Below are positions 47,118-59,921 of a stretch of 64,000 nt of DNA, piece by piece. Source of the stretch: Humulus lupulus (Eukaryota > Streptophyta > Magnoliopsida > Rosales > Cannabaceae); the NCBI RefSeq assembly GCF_963169125.1, contig NC_084802.1, positions 31,402,107 to 31,466,106 of the forward strand, read 5' to 3'. Below the pieces are notes generated by a model, which saw only the letters and a program-made list of their open reading frames with translations, did no database searches and had not been told where the DNA came from. Position 1 is the stretch's first letter; every line of letters starts with the position of its first letter. A program made the translations under genes and the position numbers.

Positions 47118-47789
47118 CTCCCCTCAAGTTGGAGCATGGAGATCACAAATGCCCAACTTGCCAAGTAGATACAAAATCTTGCGCTTGCCAAGAGCCTTGG
47201 TGAAGATGTCAGCAAGCTGATCATCAGTAGACACATGAGGCGTAGAAATAATACCATCACGAATGACATCACGCACATAATGACAATCAACTTCAATATG
47301 CTTGGTATGCTCATGGAAGACATGATTTTAAGCAATGTAGAGGGCCGATTGGCTATCACAGTATAAGTGCATGGCTGGTGAATGTGTGATACCCAAAATT
47401 GCAACCAAGGCTTTGAGCCACTTCAACTCCGAAGTGACGGCGGCCATGGAACGATACTAGGCTTCAGCAGAAGATCGGGACACTGTATGTTGTTTCTTGG
47501 TCTTCTAGGAAATCGGAGAAGAGCCAAGAAACACTATCCAACCAGTAAGAGATCGTCTAGTCAAAGGACATGTAGCCCAATCTGAATCACACCAACCTAT
47601 CAGAGATAATTCATAATCAGTGCGAAGAAGAAGGCTTTGACCCGAACACCCTTTTAAGTAGCGAACCGTACGAAGCGCCGCATCCCAATGATCTTTACGA
47701 GGGTGTTGCATAAACTGAGCCAAGATATGAACTGTATAAACCAAGTCAGGATGTGTGAATGATAGTAAATGAGACGACCCACAAGTCAT
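47118..47789 (-). pseudogene. Copia-2 RNase H, broken
   Basis: On the minus strand it reads IGWCDSDWATCPLTRRSLTG, then SSAEA and HEHTKHIEVDCHYVRD, the RNase H signature of Copia polymerases. Stops interrupt the frame (for example within the AEA-YRSM segment near 47458). The reading ends at the polypurine tract. Confidence 0.7.
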
Positions 47790-48562
47790 CTATACCTTTC
47801 AGGATCAACGAGCAAAGGGCCTTTGGCGAGAGCCAATTTGTGATTCTGCTCAATGGGAAAGCCAACGGGACGAGACCCCAATAAGCCAGCTTCAGCAACA
47901 ATATCAAGTGTGTATTTTCGTTGACACAAGAAGATGCCCTCTGAATGACGAGCAACCTCAATACCAAGAAAATATTTCAGGACACCCAAATCTTTCATAT
48001 GGAAACACTCATGCCAATAGGCCTTCAAGTGGTCAACAGCGGAAGCATCATTACCAGAAATAATGAGATCATCAACATACACAAGAACATTAAGTTGGAT
48101 CGATCCTTGATGTAGAGTAAACAAAGAATAATCTGAATAAGACTGAAGGAAACCATAGGTCTTCAAAGAAGTAGCTAACTTAGCAAACCAACACTGCGGA
48201 GCCTGTCGTAGACCATACAAAGAGTTCTTGAGACGACATACTAAACCAGGAGTGCGAACAAGGAAGTAAGGAGGAAGTTTCATGTAAACTTCTTCATGAA
48301 GATCATCATGCAAAAACGCATTATGAATATCCATCTGATGCAAAACCCATTTCTTGACTGCTGCAACTGCTAAGAAGACACAAACAGTGACCATTTTTCG
48401 CAACAGGAGCAAAAGTTTCATTATAATCAACCCCTCAACTTGATGATTGCCAAAAATAACTTGACGAGCCTTAAGACGCTCTACTTTCCCATCCGCATGA
48501 TATTTGATTTTGTATACCCATTTAGAACCAAGAGCCTTTTTATGAGGAGGTAAAACTGCCAT
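47786..48562 (-). pseudogene. Copia-2 reverse transcriptase
   Basis: Minus-strand frame with GSKWVYKIKYHADGKVERLK, HQMDIHNAFLHDDLHEEVYM, SLYGLRQAPQCWF and VYVDDLIISG (YVDD at 48068-48079). A segment near 48420, GLIIMKLLLLLRK, does not fit the family and looks like two compensating frameshifts. The core is otherwise recognisable. Confidence 0.75.
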
Positions 48563-48565
48563 TTT

Positions 48566-50300
48566 CTAAGTGCCATTAGCTTCTAAAGCAATAATTTCTT
48601 TCTGCATAACCTCGCACCAACCTTCATCTTGCATAGCTTCTTTAAAAGAACGAGGCTCAATGCCGTCAGTGATAGCTGCAAGAAAAGCACGGTGTCGTGG
48701 AGAAAACTTATTATAATTCACATAATGTGCTATAGGATAAGAAGTACTTGAGGAGCTGGTAGAAGATGATGAACACTCGGATGGACTTGAAGATTGTACA
48801 GTGTGGGTAACAAAGTCATGAAGAAGAACGGAGGGACGCTTATCCTGCAACTCGCACCCCAAGGCATCGGCGGATGGAGGCGGCGACAGAAGGGCAGGGG
48901 ACATAGGTGGCGATGGGCGTTCCAGCACATTATCAGTCCCAATCGCAAGGGTTGCATGGTCATCAACCAAAACAGACTCCAAGTCATCCAAAAAATCTAC
49001 ATCAATCCCCACATTAGAATCAGGTGGCGGTGAGGAAGAAGTGGGCACTTGAGAAGCAGAAACATCTCGTAAGGAAATTCATTTTCATGGAACTTTACAT
49101 CTCTAGAAACAAAGATGTCACCAGTCTGAAGGTCATACAATTTCCACCCTTTCTTCCCATGTGGGTAACCATTAAAAACACACTTCCTACTTCGAGGAGC
49201 AAATTTATTACCTTTGGCCTTTTGATTGTGGGAAAAAGCTAAACAAACAAAATCCTTAAGTTCATCAAAATCAGGTGCCTGGCCAAAGAGAATTTCAAAG
49301 GGAGTTTTATTTTGGAGTAAACCAGAAGGAGTTCTGTTAATGAGATACACTGCACCAAGCACACATTCTCCCCAAAAAGTAATAGGAAGATTGCCTTGAA
49401 ACATCAAAGCATGACCCACATTAAGAATATGTTGATGTTTTCGTTCCACGCGACCATTTTGTTGAGGAGTCCCAACACAGGAGGTTTGAAAAATAATGCC
49501 ATTTGTATCAAAATAATCCAACATACATTTAAACTCCGTACCATTATCACTCCTTACTAACTTGACATGTGTTTCAAACTGATGGGCAATCATAGCAAAA
49601 AATGAACAAAAAATTTGATAAACTTCTATTTTTGAACGCAATAAATAAACCCATACAGCTCTTGAAAAATAATCCACCAAAGTTAAAAAATAATGAGCTC
49701 CACGCGAAGAGGGTATCTTATTTGGACCCCGTAAATCACAATGAATAAGTTCAAAAATTCGACTAGCCTTACTATCACTAACAGGAAAACTATCACGTTT
49801 TTGTTTTGCTTGAGGACAAACATCACATTCTTTATTCAATTTCTTTCTAACAGTACTAGAAGAAATAGCAGGAACTAACTTGACGACTCTATCTGATGGA
49901 TGCCCTAGACGACGATGCCACAACTCAAAATCTGAAATCTCTAGAACCGTGACCACACACACTGTAGGAATCCGTCGAAAATAATAGAGTCCATCCTTAC
50001 GTTCATTGGCTCCAATTAGACTCCCCGAGCGTAGATCCTGTATAGCGCATAAAGAATCAGTGAATTGTAAAAGACATTTAGAATCATCAATTAACTGTGA
50101 CTCTGAGATTAAGTTACAATGGAACTGTGGTACAAATAAAACATGCTCAAGTATCAACCCATCAGTCAACAAAATGCGCCCAACCTTAGTAGCAATGGCA
50201 TATGCGTCATTATGTAACCCAACAAAACATTGTGAAATAGGATGAAGGACCGTCAAACATGATTCAGTGCCTGTAACATGGTGAGAAGCGCCAGTATCAA
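48566..50300 (-). pseudogene. Copia-2 protease-integrase and linker
   Basis: The protease motif IIDTGASHH lies at about 50302-50276, right after a TAG at 50305-50307. Integrase (50256-48997) has LWHRRLGHPSD, CDVCPQAKQK, then HCDLRGP, RSDNGTEF and NGRVERKHQ, so the D, D and E residues are kept. A frameshift near 49000-49048 leads into the serine-rich linker (49048-48566). Confidence 0.75.
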
Positions 50301-50304
50301 TAAT

Positions 50305-51111
50305 CTAGGAAAAAGTAGAGAACTTACCCATCATCTGATCATGCTGGCGATTATTTATCATATTCAATAAAATCTGAACCTGCTCCCGTTTTAAATCATG
50401 CAAAGAAATGCCAGAAGGCTCATGAGAGGAAGCCATTGAATCGGTCCCACCACTAGCCACAGCATTGGTAGCCACGACCGTGGCGGCCACGACTTTGGGC
50501 CGACCATGAGGAGCAGTCGGAGGAGCCACAGGAGGCAGTGGTGCATTGGGTCGTGCACTGCCTTGGATGCCACGATTCCGATCTTCCCACCAATCTGGAT
50601 ATCCATGCGTTTTGAAACAAGAATTTTCATCATGACCCGATCTCTTACAAACAGAACAATACAATTTTGATTTATCGGGACCGGTAAAACGAGCCTTGGG
50701 TCGTGCAGTTTGGAGAGCAAACGCATGGATTTCCTCCTTGTTCGCTCTATCTCGAGCAATACCACAACACTTTTCTTCCTGAAGACATGCTTGATACACA
50801 CAATCGAGATCAGGTAAAGGATAAGTGGTCAACAAATTAGAACGTACCTTTGCATATAACTCATCGTTAATGCCAATGGGAAATTGATGGAGTTTCTCCT
50901 CCTCCTGATCTGTAGTGAACCGGCCAGCAACATCACAAGTACAATTACCACAGTCACACGTATGGAGAGGCTTGAGACGATCCAATTCATCATACAATCC
51001 CATCAAACAAGTATAATAATCATCAATAGACATATTTTAAGTTTGCTTACAGTTGGTAATATCAGCCCGCAGTTGTTGACGGCAAGGACCGTTGGCCACG
51101 CAAAAACGCTT
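50305..51111 (-). pseudogene. Copia-2 gag, C-terminal piece
   Basis: The minus-strand frame contains YYTCLMGLYDELDRLKP, CDCGNCTCD and a zinc knuckle YCSVCKRSGHDENSC (CX2CX4HX4C, about 50664-50620). It ends at TAG 50305-50307, just before the protease motif. The N-terminal piece lies at 58928-59254, beyond the CACTA insertion. Confidence 0.75.
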
Positions 51112-51519
51112 CACTACAAGAATAACTAATATCACTAACAGCACTATCACTGACGGCAAAATGTTGTTAGTAAAAGTCATAGTATCACCAACGACATTTC
51201 ACTGTCGTCAGTAATACTTTTTTCTTTTGGTTAAATAAAACATCACCAACGAAAATTACAACAATGAGGACAATGTCGTCATTGATAAATTTATCAATGA
51301 CGACATTGTCCTCATTGATGTTTTCTACTATTTTTGAAAATGAACCGTTAAAGAGGCGGGCTTTTTCCCTCTAAAAAGTATTTCCAACGACTTTGTCGTT
51401 AATAATACTCTGCCACGTCGTCAGTGATGTCCAATCACCAACGACTTTATCCTCATTGATAGTCGTTGGTGAAAATCATTAAAAAACATCTTCTTCAACC
51501 CCGAGCCCCCATTTCCCCT

Positions 51520-51800
51520 TAACCCATTTTATCAGTTTTTTAAGATCTAAGCTCTCCTCTCCTCCCCTCCCGTCGAACGCCGTCCCCTCCCCTCCCGTCC
51601 CCTCCCTCTGCCGCCGTCCCCTTCGGCCTATCACCACGGCCGTCGTCTCCCCTCCCGCCTATCACCACGTCCCGTCCCCTCCCGTCTCCCGTGACTCGCA
51701 CCACCGCCGCCATCTCCCTCTGCCGCCGTGCTCTCCCTCACCGCCGGCTTCTCCCTCTCCCGCCGTCGTCTCCCTCTCCGTGGCATAGATCAGTACGCAC
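51520..51800 (+). promoter_or_regulatory. GC-rich leader of the CACTA element
   Basis: A CCCCTCCCGTC-type low-complexity tract with many CG dinucleotides stands out from AT-rich surroundings. In maize En/Spm a GC-rich untranslated region downstream of the promoter controls expression through methylation; a comparable role here is inferred. A short exon-like piece after TTTTTCAG at about 51882-51930 may be part of the spliced leader. Confidence 0.45.
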
Positions 51801-52775
51801 CACCACTATGGCATACTAATTTTTTTTTAATTTTTTTTATGTATATATATATGTATGTTTATATTTTTGTTTGATTTTTCAGATATAAAGGGAGCCGACA
51901 GAGAACGGGGAATCGCCGCATAAATCACTGTTAGTATTTTTTTCTTTTATCTGTTGCAAATTATTACTGTGTTTTATTATCAATGTTAGTATTAATTTTA
52001 GTGTAGGTTTAAAAAAATCAGATGTAATTTAATTTTGTATAGTTTTGAAAAAAAAACAAATTATATATGATTTTTTTTTATAATTATTAATTAGTTGTTT
52101 AATTATTTCTGCATATATATATATGTAATTATTGTGTATCTTGAAATTCTGTGAATCTGTGATGTATTTAGAAATTTTTGTAATGTTTAGTGCAGGTTTT
52201 AAAATTTTTGGATAGGTTAAAAATTAGCTGTTATGCTGCCGAAATTTTAGTAGAATTTTTAGACATTTAAAAAAAATTATGTTAATTAGACAATTTATAA
52301 TAAGTTAGTAATTTGATAAAAAATTATTGAAAAGTTTAATTTTAAAAAGGATTATTATTTAAATAATTAACAATTTAAAAAATTTGATAAAATTAATTTC
52401 AGAATTAGTAATTTAAGTAAGAAAATATTATTGCATATTTTCTATAAAAAATAATATTTAATAAAAATAAATAATTTGACAATTAATTTAATAAATCATA
52501 AATAATAATTTAAATGATTTAATATTTAATTTTAACATAATAAAATTTTGTGCTCAAAAAAAGATTAATATTATTTTTTAAAATCAATAAATATATTATA
52601 AGTTTAATTATTTGAATGTTTCTTTTAGAATTATCTAAATAATATTTAAAATAAAAGTTAAAAAGAAATCATAAAATAACATAAAACACATTTTGTTCAA
52701 CTTGTACATTAATCATAAAATTTGTACCTCACAAACCAATTTGATTAAAATTAATTTATTTTAAATTTTTGGTAG

Positions 52776-55700
52776 ATGACAATCGATAAGACTTGGGTGA
52801 CCATGAGAAATCGTAAGGATCCTGCTTACTGGGAAGGTCTCCAAGTCTTTATGGCACTCGCGTCTAAACACAAAGATTGTGACGGAAGAATTTTCTGTCC
52901 TTGTGTTAGATACAAGAATACCAGACTGCATCCTTTAGATACTGTGGAGGCACATATTTTTACCAAGGGTTTTGAAAGCAGTTATGAGAGGTGGACTTAC
53001 CATGGGGAGCCAGATGAACCAATCGAGGCTAACAATGCCGATGCCGATGAGATGGTTGATGTCATTGAAGATTTCTTTCCTCCTATAAATGACGATGGAA
53101 GAGCAACCGACGATGGAATTCAGAGGGGTCAATATTATGATGAGATGTTTGAGGAGATCGAGGCAGAGTTGTACCCCGGTTGCGATTGGATATCCTCCCT
53201 CAACTTTGTAGCAAAGTTGATGCACTTAAAAAATTTGGGAAAAATACCAAATTATATCTTTGATGAATTGTTGAAATTGTTGAAGTTTGCATTTCCGAAG
53301 GAAAACAAAATCCCTCCAACATTCTATGAGGCGAAGAAGAAACTAAGTAAATTAGGCCTAGGGTATGAATCAATTCATGTGTGCAAGAACAATTGTTGTT
53401 TATTTTACAATGACCATGCATCGAAAGATTTTTGCCCGGTATGTGGGACCAGTAGATGGATTAATGAGAACACAAGTGGAAAAAAGATAGCGCATAAGGT
53501 GATGCGTTACTTTCCATTAACTCCAAGATTGAAAAGATTATACAGTTCAAGAATTACAGCCAAAGAGATGGTATGGCATCGTATTGGGCGTGTGAAAGAA
53601 AATGGTGTTATGCGTCATCCTGTTGATTCCGCCGCGTGGAAAAACTTTGATAGCAGACATCCAGACTTTGCAAGAGATCCGCAGAATGTGCGCTTAGGCT
53701 TGGCTGCCGATGGATTTAATCCTTTTGGCAACATGAGCTTATCGTATAGTATGTGGCCTGTAGTTTTGGCGAATTATAATTTGCCACCATGGATGTGTAT
53801 GAAGGATAACAATTTCTTGTTGACTCTCCTTATTCCCGGACCTAAATCACCTGGTAAAAACATGGATGTATTCTTGAGGCCTTTGGTGGACGAGCTGAAG
53901 GAATTGTGGACTAACGGGATTGAGACAAGAGATGCGACAAGCAATTCAATGTTCAAGATGCGTGCAGCTCTTCTTTGGACAATTAATGATTTTCCCGCTC
54001 GCAGTAGCTTGTCTGGATGGAGTGGCCAAGGATATAAAGCTTGTCCTACATGCAATGAGGATACTAGTTCTATTCGAGTGATTGGTAAGACCTCTTACAT
54101 TGGCCATAGACGTTTCTTGCCATCCAATCATCGTATGAGAAAGGACCATGAATTTGATGGAAAAGTTGAAAAGAGGCTTCCTCCAAGACGATTTACTTGT
54201 TTAGAGATATTAGAACAAGTGAATGCTATATCAGAACGAGCTCCGGGGAAACGAAAAAGAGGTGAGACTGAAAGTAATTGGAGGAAAAAAAGCATCTTTT
54301 ATGAACTAGAGTATTGGAGTACCAATGAGCTGAAACACAACATAGACGTTATGCATGTGGAGAAGAATGTTTGTGATAGTATCCTTGGCACCCTCTTGGA
54401 TAATGACAAGTCTAAAGACACCACCAATGCAAGACAATATTTGAAAAATATGGGAGTTCGTCAATCCTTATGGATTTACGAAGATGCTCACAAAAGGTTG
54501 CTAAAACCCCATGCCCCTTATGTGTTGACTGCTGAAGATAAGCAATTATTTTGTAGATTTTTGAAAGAAGTTAAATTGCCAGATGGGTTTTGTTCGAACT
54601 TGAAGAAGAAAGTAACTGACAACAATATTGTTGGATTGAAATCCCATGACTGTCATGTTATCATGCAACGATTACTTCCTGTTTGTATTGGCAAGTTTTT
54701 ATCGAAGGAAATATCAACCACCATAATAGAATTGTGTAATTTTTTCAGAATTTTATGTTCTAGGACATTGAATGTAAAAGACATGGAGAAGGCACAAGGA
54801 GACCTCATTCAAATTTTATGCAAAATGGAGAGGATTTATCCTCCAGCATTTTTTGATATCATGATACATTTGGTACTACATTTGCCTGAGGAAGCCATAT
54901 TGGGTGGGCCAGTTTTTATGAGATGGATGTACCCATTTGAAAGGTACATGAAAAAGTTGAAAAATTATGTTAGGAATAAAGCACGCCCAGAAGGATCTAT
55001 TGCTGAAGGATATGTTATAGACGAGGCTTTGACATTTTGCTCCATGTACTTCAAAGGTGTGCATACAAAATTCAATTGTCCTGAGCACAATGAAGATGCT
55101 CCTCTTCTATCTCGGTACCTAACAGTTTTCAAATCTCAATGTCGTCCACTTGGAAAACAAACAATAATACCTCTCGACGAGAAGACTCGCAAAAGAGCTG
55201 AGTGGTACATACTAGAGAATTGTACTGAGATCGATTTTTATATGAAGTAAGTTAATCAAATGATTACATGTTGCTTAATGAATAACATTGTATAATTCTT
55301 TTTAATTAAAATTATAATAATTTTTTATTTAATAGAGAGCATCTCGAAGGAATCAGACAGAGGGACCCGAACGCTAACCATAACCTTTTACATAAAAAAG
55401 AATTTCAGTCGTGGTTTCATGAGAAGGTATACAAGTGTTCCTTATCCTAATATATACTTATTCCTGATCTTCAAATCTCTCAAATCCTGATTGTTTTTTC
55501 TTTCTTCAGATTTTCAATTTGTATAAGCTCGGGTCATTAGAACATAGTGATGAATTGCTAGCTTTAGCATCTGGGTCTGATTTCGTTGTGTATTCATATC
55601 CGGCATGTATAGTTAATGGGGTACGATTTGTTGTAAACAGTCGAGACAAAGATCGCAATACTCAAAACAGTGGGGTGTCTGCTGTAGGGATAGAAGGTTT

Positions 55701-56280
55701 TGACTATTATGGGGAGCTTGAAGAAATATTGCATTTGACTTTTAGTGGTGCCTATTCGGTAGTATTATTTCGGTGTAAATGGTTCAATGCAGATCCGAGA
55801 AAGAAGAAATTAATTACTGAAAATAATATCACTAGCATAAATGTTAGTGGTATATGGTACAAAGATGACCCGTACATTCTTGCTAATCAAGCTAAGCAAG
55901 TTTTTTTTGTGGATGATCTTGTTAGAGGTCGAAACTGGAGAGTTGTTCATAATGTGCATCATCGCCAAATTTGGGAAAATATTGATGCTTCTGATGAGAC
56001 TAATGATGTTGATGTTGTACATGACACAAACTCATCTAATTTTACATTGTTTGTGGATTTGGGGGAATTGATTGTGCAACGAACTAATCAACCACCAAGG
56101 ATTTTAGATGTCTCTCAAAGTTTCGAGATGGTGCTAGATGTTGATAATATTAGAGACGACGAAGATGAAGACATTGTAAAAGATGTGGATGATGACTTGC
56201 TAGTTGATCATCTTGAAGATGAAATTCAAGATTCGTCCCCAACAAATTTACTTTTGATTAGTGATGATGATTGTGATTAA
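52776..56280 (+). CDS. CACTA transposase, TNP2/TnpD type
   Basis: Three exons (52776-55246, 55336-55426, 55510-56280) join in phase to 1,110 codons plus stop. Domains in order are: an N-terminal transposase-associated zinc-like segment (WVTMRNRKDPAYWEGLQ, then FCPCVRYKN, residues about 7-50); the TNP2 transposase core with LGLAADGFNPFGNMSLSYS and NYNLPPWMCMK (about residues 305-345); a DUF4218-like region with KSHDCHVIMQRLLP and RWMYPFERYMKKLK; and a DUF4216-like region in exon 3 with FDYYGELEEILHLTF and ANQAKQVFFVDD. The tail is acidic. ATG 52776 follows a GGTAG acceptor, so the leader is probably spliced. No stop or frameshift was seen. The protein would cut at CACTA ends in the nucleus. 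Confidence 0.85.
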
Positions 56281-56497
56281 TGTATTTAGTACTATTTGTA
56301 TTGATGACTATTTGTATTTAGTACATTTAATACTAATTGTTCTTATTTTATTTTGATTCGATGAACGAATATTGTATTATTACTATTATTTAATCTAAGT
56401 TGACTAAATTAAGGGTAGATATTGCTAGGATAAGGAATTGTTGTTATTTTTTTAAAATAAGGGCTCATATGATTTTATTATTCTTTTTTAGTATAAA

Positions 56498-58434
56498 ATG
56501 TCTGCAGATGTTGCTAGTTATCATGGTGGAGATGGTGGTGGTAATGACCCGCTAGATCCTACTAGGGTACCTGCTTCGTGCGAGTATTCTGGTATTTTTT
56601 TTAAGTAAAGTGTTTCATTTATTAACTTAAATACACTTATTTATATATTTTCGATGACAATATAGGTAGTGAATCGAAGAAAGGTTGCGGGAGGAATGTT
56701 TTAGCAAATTTGGAAGATAGAAGAAAAAAAGCTGGGGCCCCGTTGCCATTATTAGTGGATAACACCTCCAACAGAATAGTAGGGTTGGAGAGTAAAGCTT
56801 TCCCTCGTTTGGTAGGGAGGGAGATTACATTGCATGTTCCTGGACATTTTGAGAGTTGGGCAAATGTTCCGGAGCAATACGAACACCTTATCTTAACCAA
56901 ACTTCAAGTAAATTTTTAAAAATTTATATCTAAATTAATAAATGTTATTATTAGTATGTTATTAACATATTTTTTTTGTCAAATGCAGTATTATTATCAG
57001 ATTGACGACAATGCAACATTAATAGCATTAGCTGAGATGGCCGAAAAATACAAGACGAGAAAGAATATTAGGCTGGCACATTTCAAGGAATATTACACAA
57101 AACCAGAAGACTTCGAAAACGCTGTCAAAAACCCCCCCAATGAACTCAATGAAGAACAATGGCGACTAATATGTCCGTTGTTCACATCTCCTCAGTTTAT
57201 TGCTCGTTCTAAGCAAAATTCTCTCAATCGGCAGAAGATGAAATACTCTCAACACAAGGGTCGATAACAATGGTCGAAACCCTTCATGAAAATGTAAGTT
57301 AATGTATATATAATATATATTTAATGATGTTTAATTTAATTATAATTTTCTTACAATTTATATTTATCAGCAAAGCAAGGGTTACATTGAGAATTGGAAG
57401 GATTGTCATACAAAGAAATGCACAAACACCTTTGTCAACGAATATGCCAAAAATGAATGGGTAAGATTATATAAATTAATTACTTTTAAATATATTCAAA
57501 TAATTATAATTTGATTTTACTTTCTGACTTATTCTTAAAATAGGAACGGATGAAGAATACTTATGACAGCCGATCTAGTACTTCTGACTCTACAGAAGTT
57601 TCTGAGATTGAGATACTCCATGAGACTCTTGGAGAGAGGCGTGGCCATAACCGAGGAGTGGGTCGCAAATTGAAAGGACAATCATCAAAACGGCGTACAC
57701 AACCAACAACTACTAACCAGCTCGACTTACAGCAGACAGTAGCTCAATTGCAAAGACAAGTTCAGATATTGTCTCAAAAACTGTCTCCTGAGGAACATGC
57801 TGAAATGGATCTTGAGATGAATAATGCAGCTCCAACGCAACCAACGCATCCACGACCATCTCATTCTCATATGCCTAGAGATGGATCTGGTCCATCTTTT
57901 CAGCCAATGGGTTTTCAGCATCAGCAATCGCAACAGACTCCTCTTTCCTTTCAGCAACTACTACAACAACCTCCTATTCATTTGTCTGCATCTTTAACCC
58001 CTGAACACATGATTCAATTTCAACAATATCAGATGTTCCAGTCATTCTTCCAGATGATGTCACAGTCACCAAACAGTTCATAAGTAATGATGCAGATGAT
58101 GACACAATCGCCTCAGACGTCTCAAGTTTCTCAGTCACGGACGCCACAAATGATGCCGACACAACAAATGTCTCAGATGCCGCATACTTTTCAGATGATG
58201 CCGATACCACAAGGGCAGCAATATGGGCAGCAAACATCATCGATGATGCCTACATCACATGGCCAGCAAACATCGCCAATGATGCCTACACCACATGGGC
58301 AGCAAACATCGCCGATGATGCCAAGTTCGCAGGTGCTGCCCTACTACCCACAGATGCCAAATGTTCCTCAACAACAAATTCCGAGAAATGCTAGTGATGA
58401 TGACGATGACGATGCTACTACAAATTTCTTTTAG
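56498..58434 (+). pseudogene. CACTA second gene (TnpA-like, Transposase_24 type), broken
   Basis: Five exons are inferred: 56498-56591, 56666-56907, 56989-57293, 57371-57460 and 57544-58434. The conserved core reads EQWRLICPLFTSPQFIARSK, then NSLNRQKMKYSQHKG and DCHTKKCTNTFVNEYAKNEW, as in the plant En/Spm TnpA-related family, which binds subterminal repeats. Exon 3 is one base short of phase: a base is missing at the G-run 57258-57260. An in-frame TAA stands at 58081-58083. The C-terminus is rich in Q, M and P, contains a 36-bp minisatellite and ends in an aspartate run. It lies 217 bases after the transposase stop. Confidence 0.75.
58195..58330 (+). repeat. 36-bp minisatellite in the TnpA-like gene
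   Basis: Units encode MMPTPHGQQTSP. Two near-identical complete units lie at 58243-58278 and 58279-58314, flanked by degenerate ones. Confidence 0.65.
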
Positions 58435-58927
58435 TATTTTTATATACGTTTTATGGACTATTGATTATGTATTTATTTATGTTTTATGAACACTTTAGTA
58501 TTTTATATTTCCATGTATGACTTTTTAAAATTTAATATGAACATTTTTAGTTTGTTATATGTTTTATTTTTAATTAAATTATTTTTTATATTAATTAGTT
58601 ATAAAAAAATGAAATAATTAATTATTTTTATATTAATTAATAATTTAAAAATAAATAAATAAATAAATAACACTAACGACATAGTCGTCATTAATAGTTA
58701 AAAGCATTAAAAAAAAAAAGGTTAAATTATCACCAACGATATTGTCGTCAGTGATACTTTTTTTTACCAACGACTTGTAAAGTCGTCATTGATATTGACT
58801 TTCACCGACGAGGTATCACCAACGACTGATCACTAACGACATGTCGCCATTGATAGCCACTACTGACGAAAGAAGCACCCTTCACTGACGAAATTTGTCC
58901 TCGTTGAAGCCTATTTTTCTTGTAGTG

Positions 58928-59254
58928 CTTCTCAAGATAATCCCAAAGTCGTTTGGCTTCATCATAAAAAGGAATGGAGGTTTCCAATTTTGGATCAAGA
59001 GTCTGCATGATCCATGAGACAAGCATAGAATTGACAGTGTCCGAATTGAGTTGTTTCTTCTTCTCCGTTGGTTTGGTGATTGTCCCATCAACAAACACAA
59101 ACTTTCGGCGAGTTTTCAAGGACAACTTAATTGCACGTGGCCATGCAATATAATTGTCATTAGAGAGGATCACGTGGGTGATCATATTTCTGGGTTGATC
59201 CCCAGACCCAAGATAATAGGGAGAGTGGGGATCGATTTTTCCATCATCGGCCAT
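58928..59254 (-). pseudogene. Copia-2 gag, N-terminal piece
   Basis: From ATG at 59254 the minus strand reads ILSNDNYIAWPRAIKLSLKT, then VDGTITKPTEKK and KLETSIPFYDEAKRLWDYLE, the N-terminal part of Copia gag (UBN2-like). The CACTA element cuts it at 58928; the frame continues at 51111. Leader sequence between this ATG and the primer-binding site (59255-59684) includes GGTATATGGGATATGG-type low-complexity DNA. Confidence 0.75.
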
Positions 59255-59684
59255 AATGAGAAGAATTGATGGTGGTTAAAAAAAAACAACTCGGTATGGA
59301 GTAGGTGACTATTATATGCCTGATAGTATGTATATATATATATATATATATAAGGCTGAAGAAAAGGAGGACGGTAGATATATATAAAGAATGGTTTTTC
59401 AGATATATATATATAGATGCAGAGAGGCAAATGAGATATGGAGTATGGGGTATATGGGATATGGGGTATGAGGCAGGGTTGATCGACTAGAGGCAGAGGA
59501 GAGATGGGATGGGGTATATGGGATATATGGTATATGGTAGATGAGACAGAGAGATAGATGGAAGAGGATGGGATAGTAGTGCGATTAAAGGAAAAAAAAA
59601 ATCTGGGAAACTAGGAGTTGTCTGATTTCTGTCGTGGTAGGGAAGTAAAAAAAAAATGGTGTGAGCTTGCTAGGCTGCTAGGGA

Positions 59685-59694
59685 TCTGGTACCA
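59685..59694 (-). other. Copia-2 primer-binding site
   Basis: The minus strand reads TGGTACCAGA directly next to the 5' LTR; the usual plant form is TGGTATCAGA, so one base differs. Confidence 0.7.
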
Positions 59695-59878
59695 TGTCAA
59701 ATTTGGTAATATATATACACAATATTACAAGCTAAAATCTGGCTACAAGTATGTATATAAGCTAGAATTATGGCTATAATAGGGCTATTATACCATTGAC
59801 CAGATCATAAAGATATACACAGAATATACATATTTTAAAAATAGAAGATTATTGTGATATTCTAATATAATCTTAATA
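59695..59878 (-). repeat. Copia-2 5' LTR
   Basis: On the + strand it starts TGTCAAATTTGG and ends ATCTTAATA, about 184 bp. It matches 46892-47117 apart from substitutions and the extra block in that copy. Confidence 0.7.
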
Positions 59879-59921
59879 TATGTATATATTTATATATATA
59901 ATGATATGATCATTCTTTCAG

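Larger units (their letters stand above)
51112..58927 (+). mobile_element. CACTA element with two genes (7.8 kb)
   Basis: The ends are CACTACAAGAATAA and TTTTTCTTGTAGTG, with a CTT duplication (51109-51111, 58928-58930). Both subterminal regions carry many CACCAACGAC and ACTGACGA motifs in both orientations (51140-51470, 58670-58900). Inside are a TNP2/TnpD-like transposase gene and a downstream TnpA-like gene, the two-gene plan of En/Spm-type elements. It sits in Copia-2 gag in the opposite orientation to that element. The transposase reads open; the second gene has two lesions. Confidence 0.9.
46892..59878 (-). mobile_element. Copia-2, LTR retrotransposon in CER1 intron 7, invaded by CACTA
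   Basis: The element lies on the minus strand. Its 5' LTR is at 59695-59878 and its 3' LTR at 46892-47117. A primer-binding site (59685-59694) and polypurine tract (about 47118-47132) are in place. Pol order is Ty1/Copia. A 7.8 kb CACTA element (51112-58927) splits gag. Stops and frameshifts occur in most domains. Flanks are TA-rich, so a clean 5-bp duplication could not be confirmed. Without the CACTA it is about 5.2 kb. Confidence 0.85.

Noticed and set aside
51140..51470. CRISPR-like or satellite array of CACCAACGAC repeats
   Set aside because: Spacing is irregular, orientation is mixed, and a second such region lies at the other end of the element. These are CACTA subterminal repeats.
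52776..56280. A host gene of unknown function
   Set aside because: Its domains and position inside CACTA ends identify it as a transposase.
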